NCBI GenBank assembly: GCA_018056375.1
Contig: JAGPFQ010000001.1
Location: 1 to 39,994, forward strand
Direction of reading: 5' to 3'
Length of the DNA: 39,994 bases
DNA from: Candidatus Dojkabacteria bacterium
Lineage (GTDB): Bacteria; Patescibacteriota; Dojkabacteria; SC72
The first letter of the stretch is position 1. The number at the start of each line of letters is the position of its first letter. The notes below the pieces were generated by a model that was given only the letters and a program-made list of their open reading frames with translations, did not search any database and was not told the origin of the DNA. Below are positions 23,177 through 31,333 of this stretch, piece by piece. The position numbers and the translations under genes were made by a program.

Positions 23177-24054
23177 TGGGTCAAAATACAGTTTCAATAC
23201 AATTAAGTATGGATGAAGCCAAAAAGGTAAGAGATATTCTTCTGTCACTTGGTTGGAAAGATGCAGATATTAACAACGAATATATTGCACTAAGGATGAA
23301 AAATGAGAAAGGTGCTGTAGTAACTCTTTACACAAGTAGGAAAATTGTTTTTCAAGGCAAGGAAGATTTTACAGATATTGTTCAAGCTATACAGGGAGAT
23401 AGTAATGTTGATTTTGTATCACATATTGGTGTAGATGAGGTAGGTAAGGGTGATTACTTTGGTCCATTAGTAGTAGTATCTTGTTTTGTAGATGAAGAAT
23501 TTTTCAAAAAAGTAAAAGCAATTGGAGTAGGGGATTCTAAGAAATTTTCAGATAGTAGGATTTTGAAGATGTATGAGGAAATGAAGGAATATCCTTACTA
23601 CTATTCGTCAATTGTTTCTCCTGAGGAATATAATAGATTGATAAAAGAAACAGGTAATGTAGCTATACTTCTTGCAAAACAACACTCAAAAGTAATTGAA
23701 ATGGCATTAGAAGATTTAAGAAGGAAAAAGATTGAATGTAAGAAGGTTGTAATTGATCAGTTTTCAAGTAAGCAGAATAGGGTAAAGGATGAATTAGGTA
23801 CTTTGGGTAAAGGTGTGGAGTTTGAACAGTACCATAAAGGGGAGTCTGATATAGCTGTTGCTTGTGCATCTGTTTTTGCAAGAGCAATATTTTTAGAAGA
23901 GATGGAGAAGATGAGTAATGAATATTATTTTGATTTTCCAAAAGGAGCATCTCATGTGATAGAGCAGGGGAAGGAGTTTGTTAAAAGATATGGAGCTGAT
24001 GAATTAGGGAAGGTGGCGAAGGTGAGTTTTAAAACAACTAGGAAGTTAGTTTAG
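23176..24054 (+). CDS. rnhC: Ribonuclease HIII
   Basis: RNase HIII degrades the RNA strand of RNA-DNA hybrids. The N-terminal about 85 residues form the substrate-binding domain typical of HIII rather than HII. The catalytic domain starts HIGVDEVGKGDYFGPLVV with the DEVGKG motif. GVGDSKKFSD, VVIDQFSSKQN and KGESDIAVACASVFAR follow, giving the acidic active-site residues. Length (292) fits RnhC. The ATG overlaps the cysS stop by one base. Confidence 0.93.
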   Translation: MGQNTVSIQLSMDEAKKVRDILLSLGWKDADINNEYIALRMKNEKGAVVTLYTSRKIVFQGKEDFTDIVQAIQGDSNVDFVSHIGVDEVGKGDYFGPLVVVSCFVDEEFFKKVKAIGVGDSKKFSDSRILKMYEEMKEYPYYYSSIVSPEEYNRLIKETGNVAILLAKQHSKVIEMALEDLRRKKIECKKVVIDQFSSKQNRVKDELGTLGKGVEFEQYHKGESDIAVACASVFARAIFLEEMEKMSNEYYFDFPKGASHVIEQGKEFVKRYGADELGKVAKVSFKTTRKLV

Positions 24055-24145
24055 TCAATAAAAATTATGGAGAAAAACACAGAACAAGATGAGGTGTTAA
24101 AAGATGTATAGTATAATGTAATTAGTAAAATATTAAGAAAAATCT

Positions 24146-25273
24146 ATGAAACGTTTTCAGACTATAGTAGTAGGTGCAGGACCCGCAGGTTTATGTGCAG
24201 CTTTAGCTTTGTATAAAGAAAATATAAAGGACATATGTATTATAGAAATACAAAATAGAAATTTTCATAAACCTTGTGCTGGATTATTAACTTCTAAATC
24301 AAATGACAACTTCAAGCTCTTAGGTATCGATGTCCAGAGAGATTTGGAATACTACAAAGTAAAAAATATCCTTGTATTTAATGATGATGAATATATATTT
24401 GAAGTTCAATATAAAAACAAAGAAGATTTTTCCTTCCTTTTATCTCGCAAACCTGATCGAAAAACATTAGATACATATATGAGAGAAAAATGTGAAGATT
24501 TAGGTATAAAAATATTTTATGAGACACAAATAGAAGATTTAAATATTGAAGAGAAAGAGTTAAAGACTAATAAAGATGTATTTAAATATGATAGTTTAAT
24601 ATTTGCAGATGGAGTTAATGGTTTTAGTAGAAGGTATAACAAATTGAAATCTAAGAATATATCTGTTGAGGCAGTAGTAAAAGCTACTAGGAAAGAAGAG
24701 TTTGTGAATCTGTATTTTGGAGTTGCTGACCAAGGATATGCTTGGATAGCGAATACAGGCACATATGTTAATATTGGTTTTACTGATTTATTCGAAGAAA
24801 AAACAAACTATGTCAATAAGTTGATCGAATTTGCTAAAAAATATGGATATGACATAGCTAAGAAAGATGTTGTAGGAGCTACATACCCAAACCATCCGCA
24901 TAAAAACGTAGCTTTTGATGATATTTATCTCATTGGGGATGCTGCAGGAATAACAGATCCATGGACGGCAGAAGGACTTTATTATGCATCCTCAACTGCA
25001 ATGCTTGTTGCAAAAGCAATAAAAAACAATGATAACACTATCTATTTGAGAGGTATTAGAGGTTTTCAATCAAAATCTAAATTTCATCACAGAGTTAAGA
25101 AGTTTTTTTACAGACGATTTATTAGACAAAAATTTTTCAATCTATGTAAAAAGAAGACTGGATTTATATCTTTCCTGCTTTATCATTACCTTTTAAAGGG
25201 AACTTACAATACTATTGTAGAAGCATACCGTGAATATAAAAAGAGCAGGGAGATTGTTAAGAATGAGTTATAA
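24146..25273 (+). CDS. FAD-dependent oxidoreductase, geranylgeranyl reductase-like (copy 1)
   Basis: The Rossmann motif VVGAGPAGLCAALAL at the N-terminus binds FAD. KPCAGLLTSKSNDNFKLLG and the late FAD motif YLIGDAAGITDPWTAEGLYYA place it in the geranylgeranyl reductase/PHBH-like family. Relatives reduce isoprenoid chains or hydroxylate aromatics. The substrate is not clear. It has 375 residues with a basic C-terminal segment (RVKKFFYRRFIRQKF) that may touch the membrane. TATAAT at 24112-24117 may be its -10. It is followed 17 bases later by a paralogue. The stretch looks AT-richer than the flanking genes, which hints at acquisition. Confidence 0.82.
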   Translation: MKRFQTIVVGAGPAGLCAALALYKENIKDICIIEIQNRNFHKPCAGLLTSKSNDNFKLLGIDVQRDLEYYKVKNILVFNDDEYIFEVQYKNKEDFSFLLSRKPDRKTLDTYMREKCEDLGIKIFYETQIEDLNIEEKELKTNKDVFKYDSLIFADGVNGFSRRYNKLKSKNISVEAVVKATRKEEFVNLYFGVADQGYAWIANTGTYVNIGFTDLFEEKTNYVNKLIEFAKKYGYDIAKKDVVGATYPNHPHKNVAFDDIYLIGDAAGITDPWTAEGLYYASSTAMLVAKAIKNNDNTIYLRGIRGFQSKSKFHHRVKKFFYRRFIRQKFFNLCKKKTGFISFLLYHYLLKGTYNTIVEAYREYKKSREIVKNEL

Positions 25274-25290
25274 CCTATATGGACGAACAC

Positions 25291-26373
25291 ATGAAAAAAT
25301 ATCAAGTGATAATCGTTGGAGCAGGGCCTGCAGGATTGTGTACTGCCTTATCTTTACATCAAAACAATATCAAAGACATATGTATTATAGAGATTAACAA
25401 CGAAACATTTCATAAACCATGTGCTGGCTTTTTAACCTCTAAATCGAGAGATAATTTACAACTTTTGGGTGTAGATGTAGAAAAAGACTTAAATTATCAA
25501 AGAGTTAATAGTTTTGATTTGTTTAATAATAAAAAATATATCATGAATGTAAACAATCAATGTAAAGAAGACTTTATTATTATGTTTAATGAAAAACCAA
25601 ATAGAGAGGTTTTAGATAATCACTTGAGAAAGAAAGTAAAAGATTTAGGTGTTGAAATTTTTTATAACACAAAGATTACTGATGTAAATATCTCTAAAAA
25701 AGAAGTTGTTACTGAAGGTGAAATATTTAAATATAATTACTTAGTGTTTGCAGATGGAATGAATGGTTATAGTAGGAAATTTAATAAAGTTAAATCTAAG
25801 AATATATCGATAGAAGCAGTTTTTGAGCTAGATCAAAGAGTGGAACAATTTGTTGATGGATATCTTGGAGTGTCAAAACAAGGTTATGCTTGGGTTTTTT
25901 GCTCAGGAACTTATGTAAGTATTGGATTGACAGATTTTTACAAAAAGGAAGAAGATTATATAAACAAGTTGATTCTGTTTGGGAGAGAAAAAGGATATTC
26001 TATTAACAAGGAAGATATAAAAGGAGCTTTTTTCTCAGATGGTCTTAATAAGAATATAGTTTTTGATGATGTCTATTTGATTGGGGATGCTGCTGGTATG
26101 ACAAACCCTTTGTCTGCAGAGGGACTGTATTATGCAAGTGAGATGGCAATTCTTTTAGCAAAATCTGTTAAACAGAATGACCCTGATATTTATTTAGAAG
26201 AGATAAAACGACATGGGAAGGTTATAAATAAATATAAAAGACTGAGAAAACCATTTTTTAGTAAATTTGGGCGTTTTATTTTATTTGATATTATAGCTAA
26301 AAGATTTCCTGGGTTTGCAACTGAAGTCTTTTTGAAACAGATACAGAAAACATATAGGAAAAGGCATGTTTGA
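25291..26373 (+). CDS. FAD-dependent oxidoreductase, geranylgeranyl reductase-like (copy 2)
   Basis: A tandem paralogue of the gene before. The start at 25291 (MKKYQVIIVGAGPAGLC) aligns with that of copy 1; an ATG four codons earlier is possible. It has the same blocks: KPCAGFLTSKSRDNLQLLG, GYLGVSKQGYAWVFCSGTYVSIGLTDF and YLIGDAAGMTNPLSAEGLYYA. Copy 1 has DPWTAEG where this has NPLSAEG. Overall similarity is clear but well diverged, so the duplication is old and substrates may differ. Length is 360. Its TGA overlaps an ATG of a small downstream frame. Confidence 0.82.
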   Translation: MKKYQVIIVGAGPAGLCTALSLHQNNIKDICIIEINNETFHKPCAGFLTSKSRDNLQLLGVDVEKDLNYQRVNSFDLFNNKKYIMNVNNQCKEDFIIMFNEKPNREVLDNHLRKKVKDLGVEIFYNTKITDVNISKKEVVTEGEIFKYNYLVFADGMNGYSRKFNKVKSKNISIEAVFELDQRVEQFVDGYLGVSKQGYAWVFCSGTYVSIGLTDFYKKEEDYINKLILFGREKGYSINKEDIKGAFFSDGLNKNIVFDDVYLIGDAAGMTNPLSAEGLYYASEMAILLAKSVKQNDPDIYLEEIKRHGKVINKYKRLRKPFFSKFGRFILFDIIAKRFPGFATEVFLKQIQKTYRKRHV

Positions 26374-26534
26374 TGTTTAATATAAAAGGTATCAAAGTGA
26401 AGAAGATTAGAATCGCATTCTTTGGATTTTATATGTTTAACATATCCATTGGATATGGATATTTCAATATTATTCCTTTAGTGTTAATATTAATTTTTGT
26501 GCTCTTGATAATAAATCTCTCCTACAAACTCTAG
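26373..26534 (+). CDS. Possible small membrane peptide, 53 residues
   Basis: The ATG overlaps the TGA of the preceding gene (TGATG), the classic arrangement for translational coupling. The peptide has a basic start (IKGIKVKKIRIAF), then a hydrophobic stretch of about 20 residues (IIPLVLILIFVLLIINL) near the C-terminus. It overlaps the 3' end of the opposing acetyltransferase gene by 45 bases. No family is recognised, and in AT-rich DNA such frames can occur by chance. Confidence 0.35.
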   Translation: MFNIKGIKVKKIRIAFFGFYMFNISIGYGYFNIIPLVLILIFVLLIINLSYKL

Positions 26535-27275
26535 TTTAAAACCTAATTTATAATACCATGCTTCAACGGAACTATTTCTTTCAGTTTGAAGGAATAAAAC
26601 ATCTCCATTTAATTCTTTCCATTTGTCAATACAAGCTTTTGTTGTAGCAGTACCATAGCCTTTTCCTCTATATGATAGGTTTGTGCCAACATTATAGATT
26701 CCTCCTTTTCCATCAACAAAACATAATGTTGCAATTGAAATAGGTGTTAAATCGCTATAACAAACGAAATGATAGAATTTATCTAAATTACTGAAAGATT
26801 GTTTTAGTGCTGTTATATAAGTTTTATCTAGCTCACCATATGGTTGTTCTGCTGTTTTTTCTCCTCCATATGCATGAATGAAAACTTCTTCGAAATCTTT
26901 TTGTGTTTTTTCATCAATAGCTTGCTTTATAATAAAGTCTTTTAGGTCAATACCTATGGCTTTATCATTAGAATAAGTCATAAATGACTCAGTTGCTAGA
27001 AGAGTACAATCAGCATCAGATAGAATCTTTTTTTGTTGACTGTCACCATTAATGATATAAATAGCAGGAGTTCTGTTTATAGATAGAAAATTACTGGAAA
27101 TATTGTTTAATTCTTTTGATAGATCTAGGTCATTGGGTATAAAAGCATAATTCCAAAAACCATCTTCGATAATGTCACTAGAATAAATAAAATAAGAGCC
27201 AAGATTGGTTCTTCGACTAAAATACATTCCCTTTTGAACATCAAAATGCCATTCCATTAGTTGTTTTGTGTTCAT
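26490..27275 (-). CDS. GNAT family N-acetyltransferase
   Basis: An acetyl-CoA-dependent transferase. The C-terminal domain has motif A, YNVGTNLSYRGKGYGTA (R-G-x-G-x-G/A type), followed by TKACIDKWKELNGD and WYYKLGFKLE, the usual motif B region. The first about 130 residues form a less conserved N-terminal part, as in two-domain GNATs. I start it at the ATG at 27275 (261 residues) rather than the TTG at 27293. The acceptor is unknown. It is encoded opposite to its neighbours and belongs to the AT-rich stretch that includes the two flavoproteins. Confidence 0.82.
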   Translation of the reverse strand: MNTKQLMEWHFDVQKGMYFSRRTNLGSYFIYSSDIIEDGFWNYAFIPNDLDLSKELNNISSNFLSINRTPAIYIINGDSQQKKILSDADCTLLATESFMTYSNDKAIGIDLKDFIIKQAIDEKTQKDFEEVFIHAYGGEKTAEQPYGELDKTYITALKQSFSNLDKFYHFVCYSDLTPISIATLCFVDGKGGIYNVGTNLSYRGKGYGTATTKACIDKWKELNGDVLFLQTERNSSVEAWYYKLGFKLEFVGEIYYQEHKN

Positions 27276-27356
27276 AGTCTTGTTTTTAAACAATTTACTT
27301 CTGAGTAAATTCTATCACATTCCCATTGTGTAAATAAACGAAATCGATTGTGTTTA

Positions 27357-27365
27357 TGTTATACT
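27357..27365 (+). promoter_or_regulatory. Extended -10 promoter abutting the ABC ATPase start
   Basis: TGtTATACT ends 5 bases before the ATG at 27371. The expected start of transcription coincides with the start codon, so a leaderless mRNA is predicted. Confidence 0.55.
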
Positions 27366-27370
27366 AAACC

Positions 27371-28150
27371 ATGCAATATACCATAACCGTCCAAGATTTA
27401 TCAAAAACATTTAAAGTACCTCTTGGTTCTTCTAGAAAGTTCTTTGGAAAAAGAGAATTTAAAACTGTTGTTGCTGTAAACAATATTAGTTTCAATGTAA
27501 AGAAAGGCGAATTAGTTGGCTTCATTGGTAAAAATGGAGCAGGGAAGACTACCACATTAAAATGTCTCTCTGGTTTACTAGTTCCAGACAGTGGAGAGGT
27601 TGAAGTTTTAGGATATATACCATCAAAAAGAGAGTATGATTTCCTACAAAAGATATCTATGGTAATGGGTAATAGAAGCCAATTGTGGTGGGAATTACCT
27701 GCAAATGACACTTTCCTTTTGAACAAAGAGATTTATCAAATCGAAGATAATCAATACAAAGAAATTCTTGATGAAATGGTAGGCAGATTAGGTGTAAAAG
27801 ATTTACTCGATGTACCTGTTAGAAAGCTTTCTTTAGGTGAGAGAATGAAGTGTGAGTTCATTGCTTCACTTTTGCATGCTCCTGAGCTTATTTTCTTTGA
27901 CGAGCCTACACTAGGTTTAGATATTATCTCACAAAAGAATCTAAGAGATTTTCTTGTTGACTATCACAAGGAATATGACTCTACAATCATTCTAACAAGC
28001 CATAATATGGAGGATATTAGGGGAGTATGTAAGAGAGTTATCGTTATCGATAACGGTAAAATTCTTTACGATGGAGATCTTCTAGAGTTAATAGCAAAGA
28101 CTCCTGATATGTCTTTAGAAGAGATTGTAAGAAAGATGTTTACATCCTAA
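27371..28150 (+). CDS. ABC transporter ATP-binding protein (ABC-2 exporter type)
   Basis: An ATPase subunit with Walker A GKNGAGKTT, signature LSLGERMKCEF, Walker B ELIFFDEPTLGLD and switch histidine in ILTSHNMED. The stretch MVMGNRSQLWWELPANDTFLL is characteristic of the ABC-2 exporter subgroup whose partners are six-helix permeases. Length is 259. No permease gene follows; the next elements are tRNA-Ser and a glycosyltransferase, so the partner must be elsewhere. The substrate is unknown. Confidence 0.88.
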   Translation: MQYTITVQDLSKTFKVPLGSSRKFFGKREFKTVVAVNNISFNVKKGELVGFIGKNGAGKTTTLKCLSGLLVPDSGEVEVLGYIPSKREYDFLQKISMVMGNRSQLWWELPANDTFLLNKEIYQIEDNQYKEILDEMVGRLGVKDLLDVPVRKLSLGERMKCEFIASLLHAPELIFFDEPTLGLDIISQKNLRDFLVDYHKEYDSTIILTSHNMEDIRGVCKRVIVIDNGKILYDGDLLELIAKTPDMSLEEIVRKMFTS

Positions 28151-28176
28151 CTTTTTCATAATTGTTCTTGTTAATA

Positions 28177-28185
28177 TGGTATAAT
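28177..28185 (+). promoter_or_regulatory. Extended -10 promoter of tRNA-Ser
   Basis: TGgTATAAT (TATAAT at 28180-28185), 10 bases before the tRNA 5' end. No -35 is obvious. Confidence 0.5.
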
Positions 28186-28195
28186 TATCGGCATT

Positions 28196-28282
28196 GGAGA
28201 GATGTCTGAGTGGTCGAAAGAGACGGTCTTGAAAACCGTTGTACAGTCTTCTGTACCGTGGGTTCGAATCCCACTCTCTCCG
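28196..28282 (+). tRNA. tRNA-Ser (anticodon UGA)
   Basis: The acceptor stem GGAGAGA (28196-28202) pairs with TCTCTCC (28275-28281), with G as discriminator. The anticodon stem ACGGT/ACCGT encloses loop CTTGAAA with anticodon TGA (28230-28232). There is a long class II variable arm with TACAG/CTGTA, and the T arm is GTGGGTTCGAATCCCAC. The CCA end is not encoded and would be added by the cca product of this window. It reads decoding-ready, with no mismatches in the main stems. Confidence 0.97.
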
Positions 28283-28300
28283 TTGTATAATGATGTAATT

Positions 28301-29944
28301 ATGAAAAAGAATTCTAAAACTAAAAAGGATAAGGATTTAAATCATAAAACATATAGACCAAAGGACAGGTATGAGGGTTTTCCTAAAGATTTACCATATT
28401 GGCAAAGAAGAATATTTGAAATTATTCCAGGCTTTCTTCTCTGGACACTTCTACTTCTTCCTATAATTTTTGCAGTATTTAGACTAACAACAGCATATGT
28501 TATCTATATGGCCTTTATAGTAGCATATTGGTTCTTTAGAGCTATTAGATTTACAGTTGGGGTTAATATAGCAGTAAAAAGGATGGAAAAGGCTGTAGAA
28601 ACAGATTGGGTCAAAAAAGTAGAGGAGTTGAATGATGACAGGGTTGAAGACTTAAGATATATTTATCTCTGCCCTGTATATGGTGAGGAGTACAATATTC
28701 TAGACCCATCTTTTGAAGCTTGGTCAAAGAGTGATATTGGTGCTAAGAAAATTGATGTTGTAATGGCTATTGAAGAGAAAAAACAGGATCTTCAAATTGA
28801 AAATTTCAAAAAGTTAAAGAAGAAATATGGTGATAAATTTGGAAGTATGCAATATTATATTCACCCTGCAGGTATTCCTGGTGAAATAGCTGGGGTTAAA
28901 GGGGCTAACATTAACTATGCAACTAGACATTTTGTAGAGAAACTAGAAAAGGAGGGTAAGAATTTAAGGGACTACCTACTGATTACATGTGATTCAGATT
29001 TAAGACCTCATGAGAAGTATCTCTCTGCAATAACGTATAGGTATATGACAGTTGAGAATCCGGAGTATGCATTTTTCACATCAGCTATACATACGTTTAA
29101 TAATAATATTTGGAATGTACCATCATTGATTAGAAATTCCTCCAATATGACAACCATGGCGACAGCATACACTTGGGTGGTGGAGAAAACGGTGAAATCA
29201 TTGTTTACTGGGGAAGAATTCTATACGAAAGATACTTTCTCCTCATATATTGTCAATTTAAATACTCTCAAAGAGATGGAGTATTGGGATCCAGAGATAC
29301 CAAATGATGATACGGCATTTTACTGGAATACTATGGTGAGGAGTAAAGGTACTTTTAAAAGTTTCGAAGTATATACTCCAACATATAGTGATGCAGTTGA
29401 GAACAAGGATTTTGTGAGTACACATGTATCATTCTACAAACAGCAGTACAGGTGGGGTTGGGGTAAGATACCATTCCCAATTATGCTCTCTGTTATTTTA
29501 AGAAGAGGTAGTGGTATATCATTGTTTAAAAGGACACAGATGTTTAAAGCGGTGACAGAACAGATGTGGCTTTTTACAGTTGTAGTTGTTCTTACCTTTG
29601 GTGGCTTTTTGATATCAGTTCTCAATCCTGATTACAAACATACAATTTTCCCATACAATCTTCCTAGAATTATCAGTTACTTTTTAACATTTGCCATGAT
29701 TGTAAACATGTGGACTGTTAGGGCACGGAGAAAGATAACGCCTATCCCTAAAGATTGGAGTATATGGAGAAACATTTTAGATATTTTAGAGACATTTCTA
29801 CTCTCTGTGAATATGTTAACATTCAACTTAATACCTCATGTACAAGCAATTACAGAGATGATGTTGGGCAAGGGTAAGTTTAAGAGGAACTTCTACATTA
29901 CAGAGAAAGTTAGAAAAGAAGATATCTCTGTAGAAAATTCATAA
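28301..29944 (+). CDS. Membrane glycosyltransferase, family 2
   Basis: The first good start is the ATG at 28301 (547 residues). A longer frame from 28202 would translate the tRNA and is spurious. Two membrane helices (about 40-80) precede a GT-A domain with YLCPVYGEEYN, CDSDL (DxD-like metal site, about 230), NDDTAFYW (about 335) and QQYRWGWG (Q-x-x-R-W, about 380), the motif set of processive family 2 enzymes. More helices follow (about 420-510). It probably makes or exports a cell-surface polysaccharide using a nucleotide-sugar at the inner face. A TATAAT (28286-28291) lies 9 bases before the ATG. The sugar is unknown. Confidence 0.85.
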   Translation: MKKNSKTKKDKDLNHKTYRPKDRYEGFPKDLPYWQRRIFEIIPGFLLWTLLLLPIIFAVFRLTTAYVIYMAFIVAYWFFRAIRFTVGVNIAVKRMEKAVETDWVKKVEELNDDRVEDLRYIYLCPVYGEEYNILDPSFEAWSKSDIGAKKIDVVMAIEEKKQDLQIENFKKLKKKYGDKFGSMQYYIHPAGIPGEIAGVKGANINYATRHFVEKLEKEGKNLRDYLLITCDSDLRPHEKYLSAITYRYMTVENPEYAFFTSAIHTFNNNIWNVPSLIRNSSNMTTMATAYTWVVEKTVKSLFTGEEFYTKDTFSSYIVNLNTLKEMEYWDPEIPNDDTAFYWNTMVRSKGTFKSFEVYTPTYSDAVENKDFVSTHVSFYKQQYRWGWGKIPFPIMLSVILRRGSGISLFKRTQMFKAVTEQMWLFTVVVVLTFGGFLISVLNPDYKHTIFPYNLPRIISYFLTFAMIVNMWTVRARRKITPIPKDWSIWRNILDILETFLLSVNMLTFNLIPHVQAITEMMLGKGKFKRNFYITEKVRKEDISVENS

Positions 29945-30013
29945 TTGAGTTAATCTCGATTTAATCTCCTTGGTGTACCATATCTTTACTATTTAAATTT
30001 AGTAAGGGTATGT

Positions 30014-31333
30014 ATGAAAAAACTTCTTTCTTTAATATCTATCTTTCTACTGTCATTTTCCTTTTTTACAACATCTGTATTTGCAGATGGTTTTACTAAC
30101 AGTGGTGATAATGAGCAGAACTTGTTTTACTCAACAATAGCTTACAGTATCGATTCCTTATCACTTCCCGAATCTTCAAGTAGTCATGGTGGAATAGAGT
30201 ATGATTTAGCTAATGTAGTTGGGAGTATGACAGGTCAGGTGCATTGGGATTTATGGATGCTCAAAGAACCAGGTTATCCTTTTAGAAAAGGGACGGATGG
30301 AACGTATGTAGCTGTGCCTCCTGGGTCTGTAGTTGATGTTACCTACTTTTACTCTAATCAAACAGGTCATACAGTTTTCATTCCCGAAGTTGATGTTGCA
30401 TATACTAGAAATGAACCAGTAGAAGAATCTTTTTTTACTAACTTTGCATCATTTGAGAATGGAGAAGGAGATTTAAATTCTCTTGATTTGTTAAATATGG
30501 GACAAACAGTAATTAGAAATGGTGTTCTACGCAGGTATTCAGGTGTTGGTAATGTTGAGTATACTCATCATGGAAAAATGCATTTAGATAAATTGCATGT
30601 CAAAAATCCAATTTATCTAATAGATGCTTTTGCACAAGAAGAAGGTGATAGTTATCAAGTTTCTGTTAGACTTAGAAATGTTGGCTCTGATAAATTAAAT
30701 CGTGTGTATCTTAGACATAAGGATTTTTTTGGTGTCGCTTCTTTAGAACCACAGGAAGATGCTAATTTCATATACTACCTTCCTAAAGAAAACATTGAAG
30801 AGGATGGTACATTTGGTTCTTTTACTGTAGAGGTTCCTGATTCTTCAAAGAGATGTTCTGTTTTTGGTAATAACTTTAGTTACAATTTTAATATTGATTC
30901 TGTTTCTGTGTTTTCTGCAAGAATGGATGGTGGGCTGGTTTCTGGTTGGATGTTAGCTGAACCTAAAGAAGCTTTCTGTATTGAGAGGATTCCTTTTAAA
31001 ATGACTTCTTCACCAGTTATGTTAGTAGAAGAGGGGGATAACAGTAATGTGGAGGAGTTGTCTCCAGAAGTAGAAGAAGAGAGTGAACAGGAGAATGTTT
31101 TAAATGAAGATAAAAAGATTTTAGGTATAAGTTCATCTTTGAAAGAGTTACCAAAAACAGGGATTGATAATACATATTTAATTTACCCAACACTCTTACT
31201 CCTTGTTGTTGATATATTTCTCTGGTATTCTGTTCTTAGAAAAAGATTTAAAAAGAGGGTATATGGAAGTAGAAATATTTTTACCAAATTATGTACAAAA
31301 AGTAGCAAGAATTCTGTTAAAGGAAGGATTTGA
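30014..31333 (+). CDS. LPKTG-anchored surface protein of unknown function
   Basis: A clear signal peptide (MKKLLSLISIFLLSF to about residue 24, ending SVFA-DG) is followed by about 330 residues of strand-rich extracellular protein with few cysteines. An acidic linker (about 335-365) precedes ELPKTG (about 378-383), a membrane helix and RKRFKKR, the standard sortase sorting signal. No enzymatic motif is recognised. AAGGG precedes the ATG. Its last 71 bases overlap the start of cca in another frame, so the two are tightly linked. No sortase gene is in the window. Confidence 0.82.
   Translation: MKKLLSLISIFLLSFSFFTTSVFADGFTNSGDNEQNLFYSTIAYSIDSLSLPESSSSHGGIEYDLANVVGSMTGQVHWDLWMLKEPGYPFRKGTDGTYVAVPPGSVVDVTYFYSNQTGHTVFIPEVDVAYTRNEPVEESFFTNFASFENGEGDLNSLDLLNMGQTVIRNGVLRRYSGVGNVEYTHHGKMHLDKLHVKNPIYLIDAFAQEEGDSYQVSVRLRNVGSDKLNRVYLRHKDFFGVASLEPQEDANFIYYLPKENIEEDGTFGSFTVEVPDSSKRCSVFGNNFSYNFNIDSVSVFSARMDGGLVSGWMLAEPKEAFCIERIPFKMTSSPVMLVEEGDNSNVEELSPEVEEESEQENVLNEDKKILGISSSLKELPKTGIDNTYLIYPTLLLLVVDIFLWYSVLRKRFKKRVYGSRNIFTKLCTKSSKNSVKGRI

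Noticed and set aside
28202-28300. N-terminal extension of the glycosyltransferase frame starting MSEWSKETVLKTV
   Set aside because: It is the translation of tRNA-Ser and not protein. The tRNA folds perfectly and the true start is the ATG at 28301.
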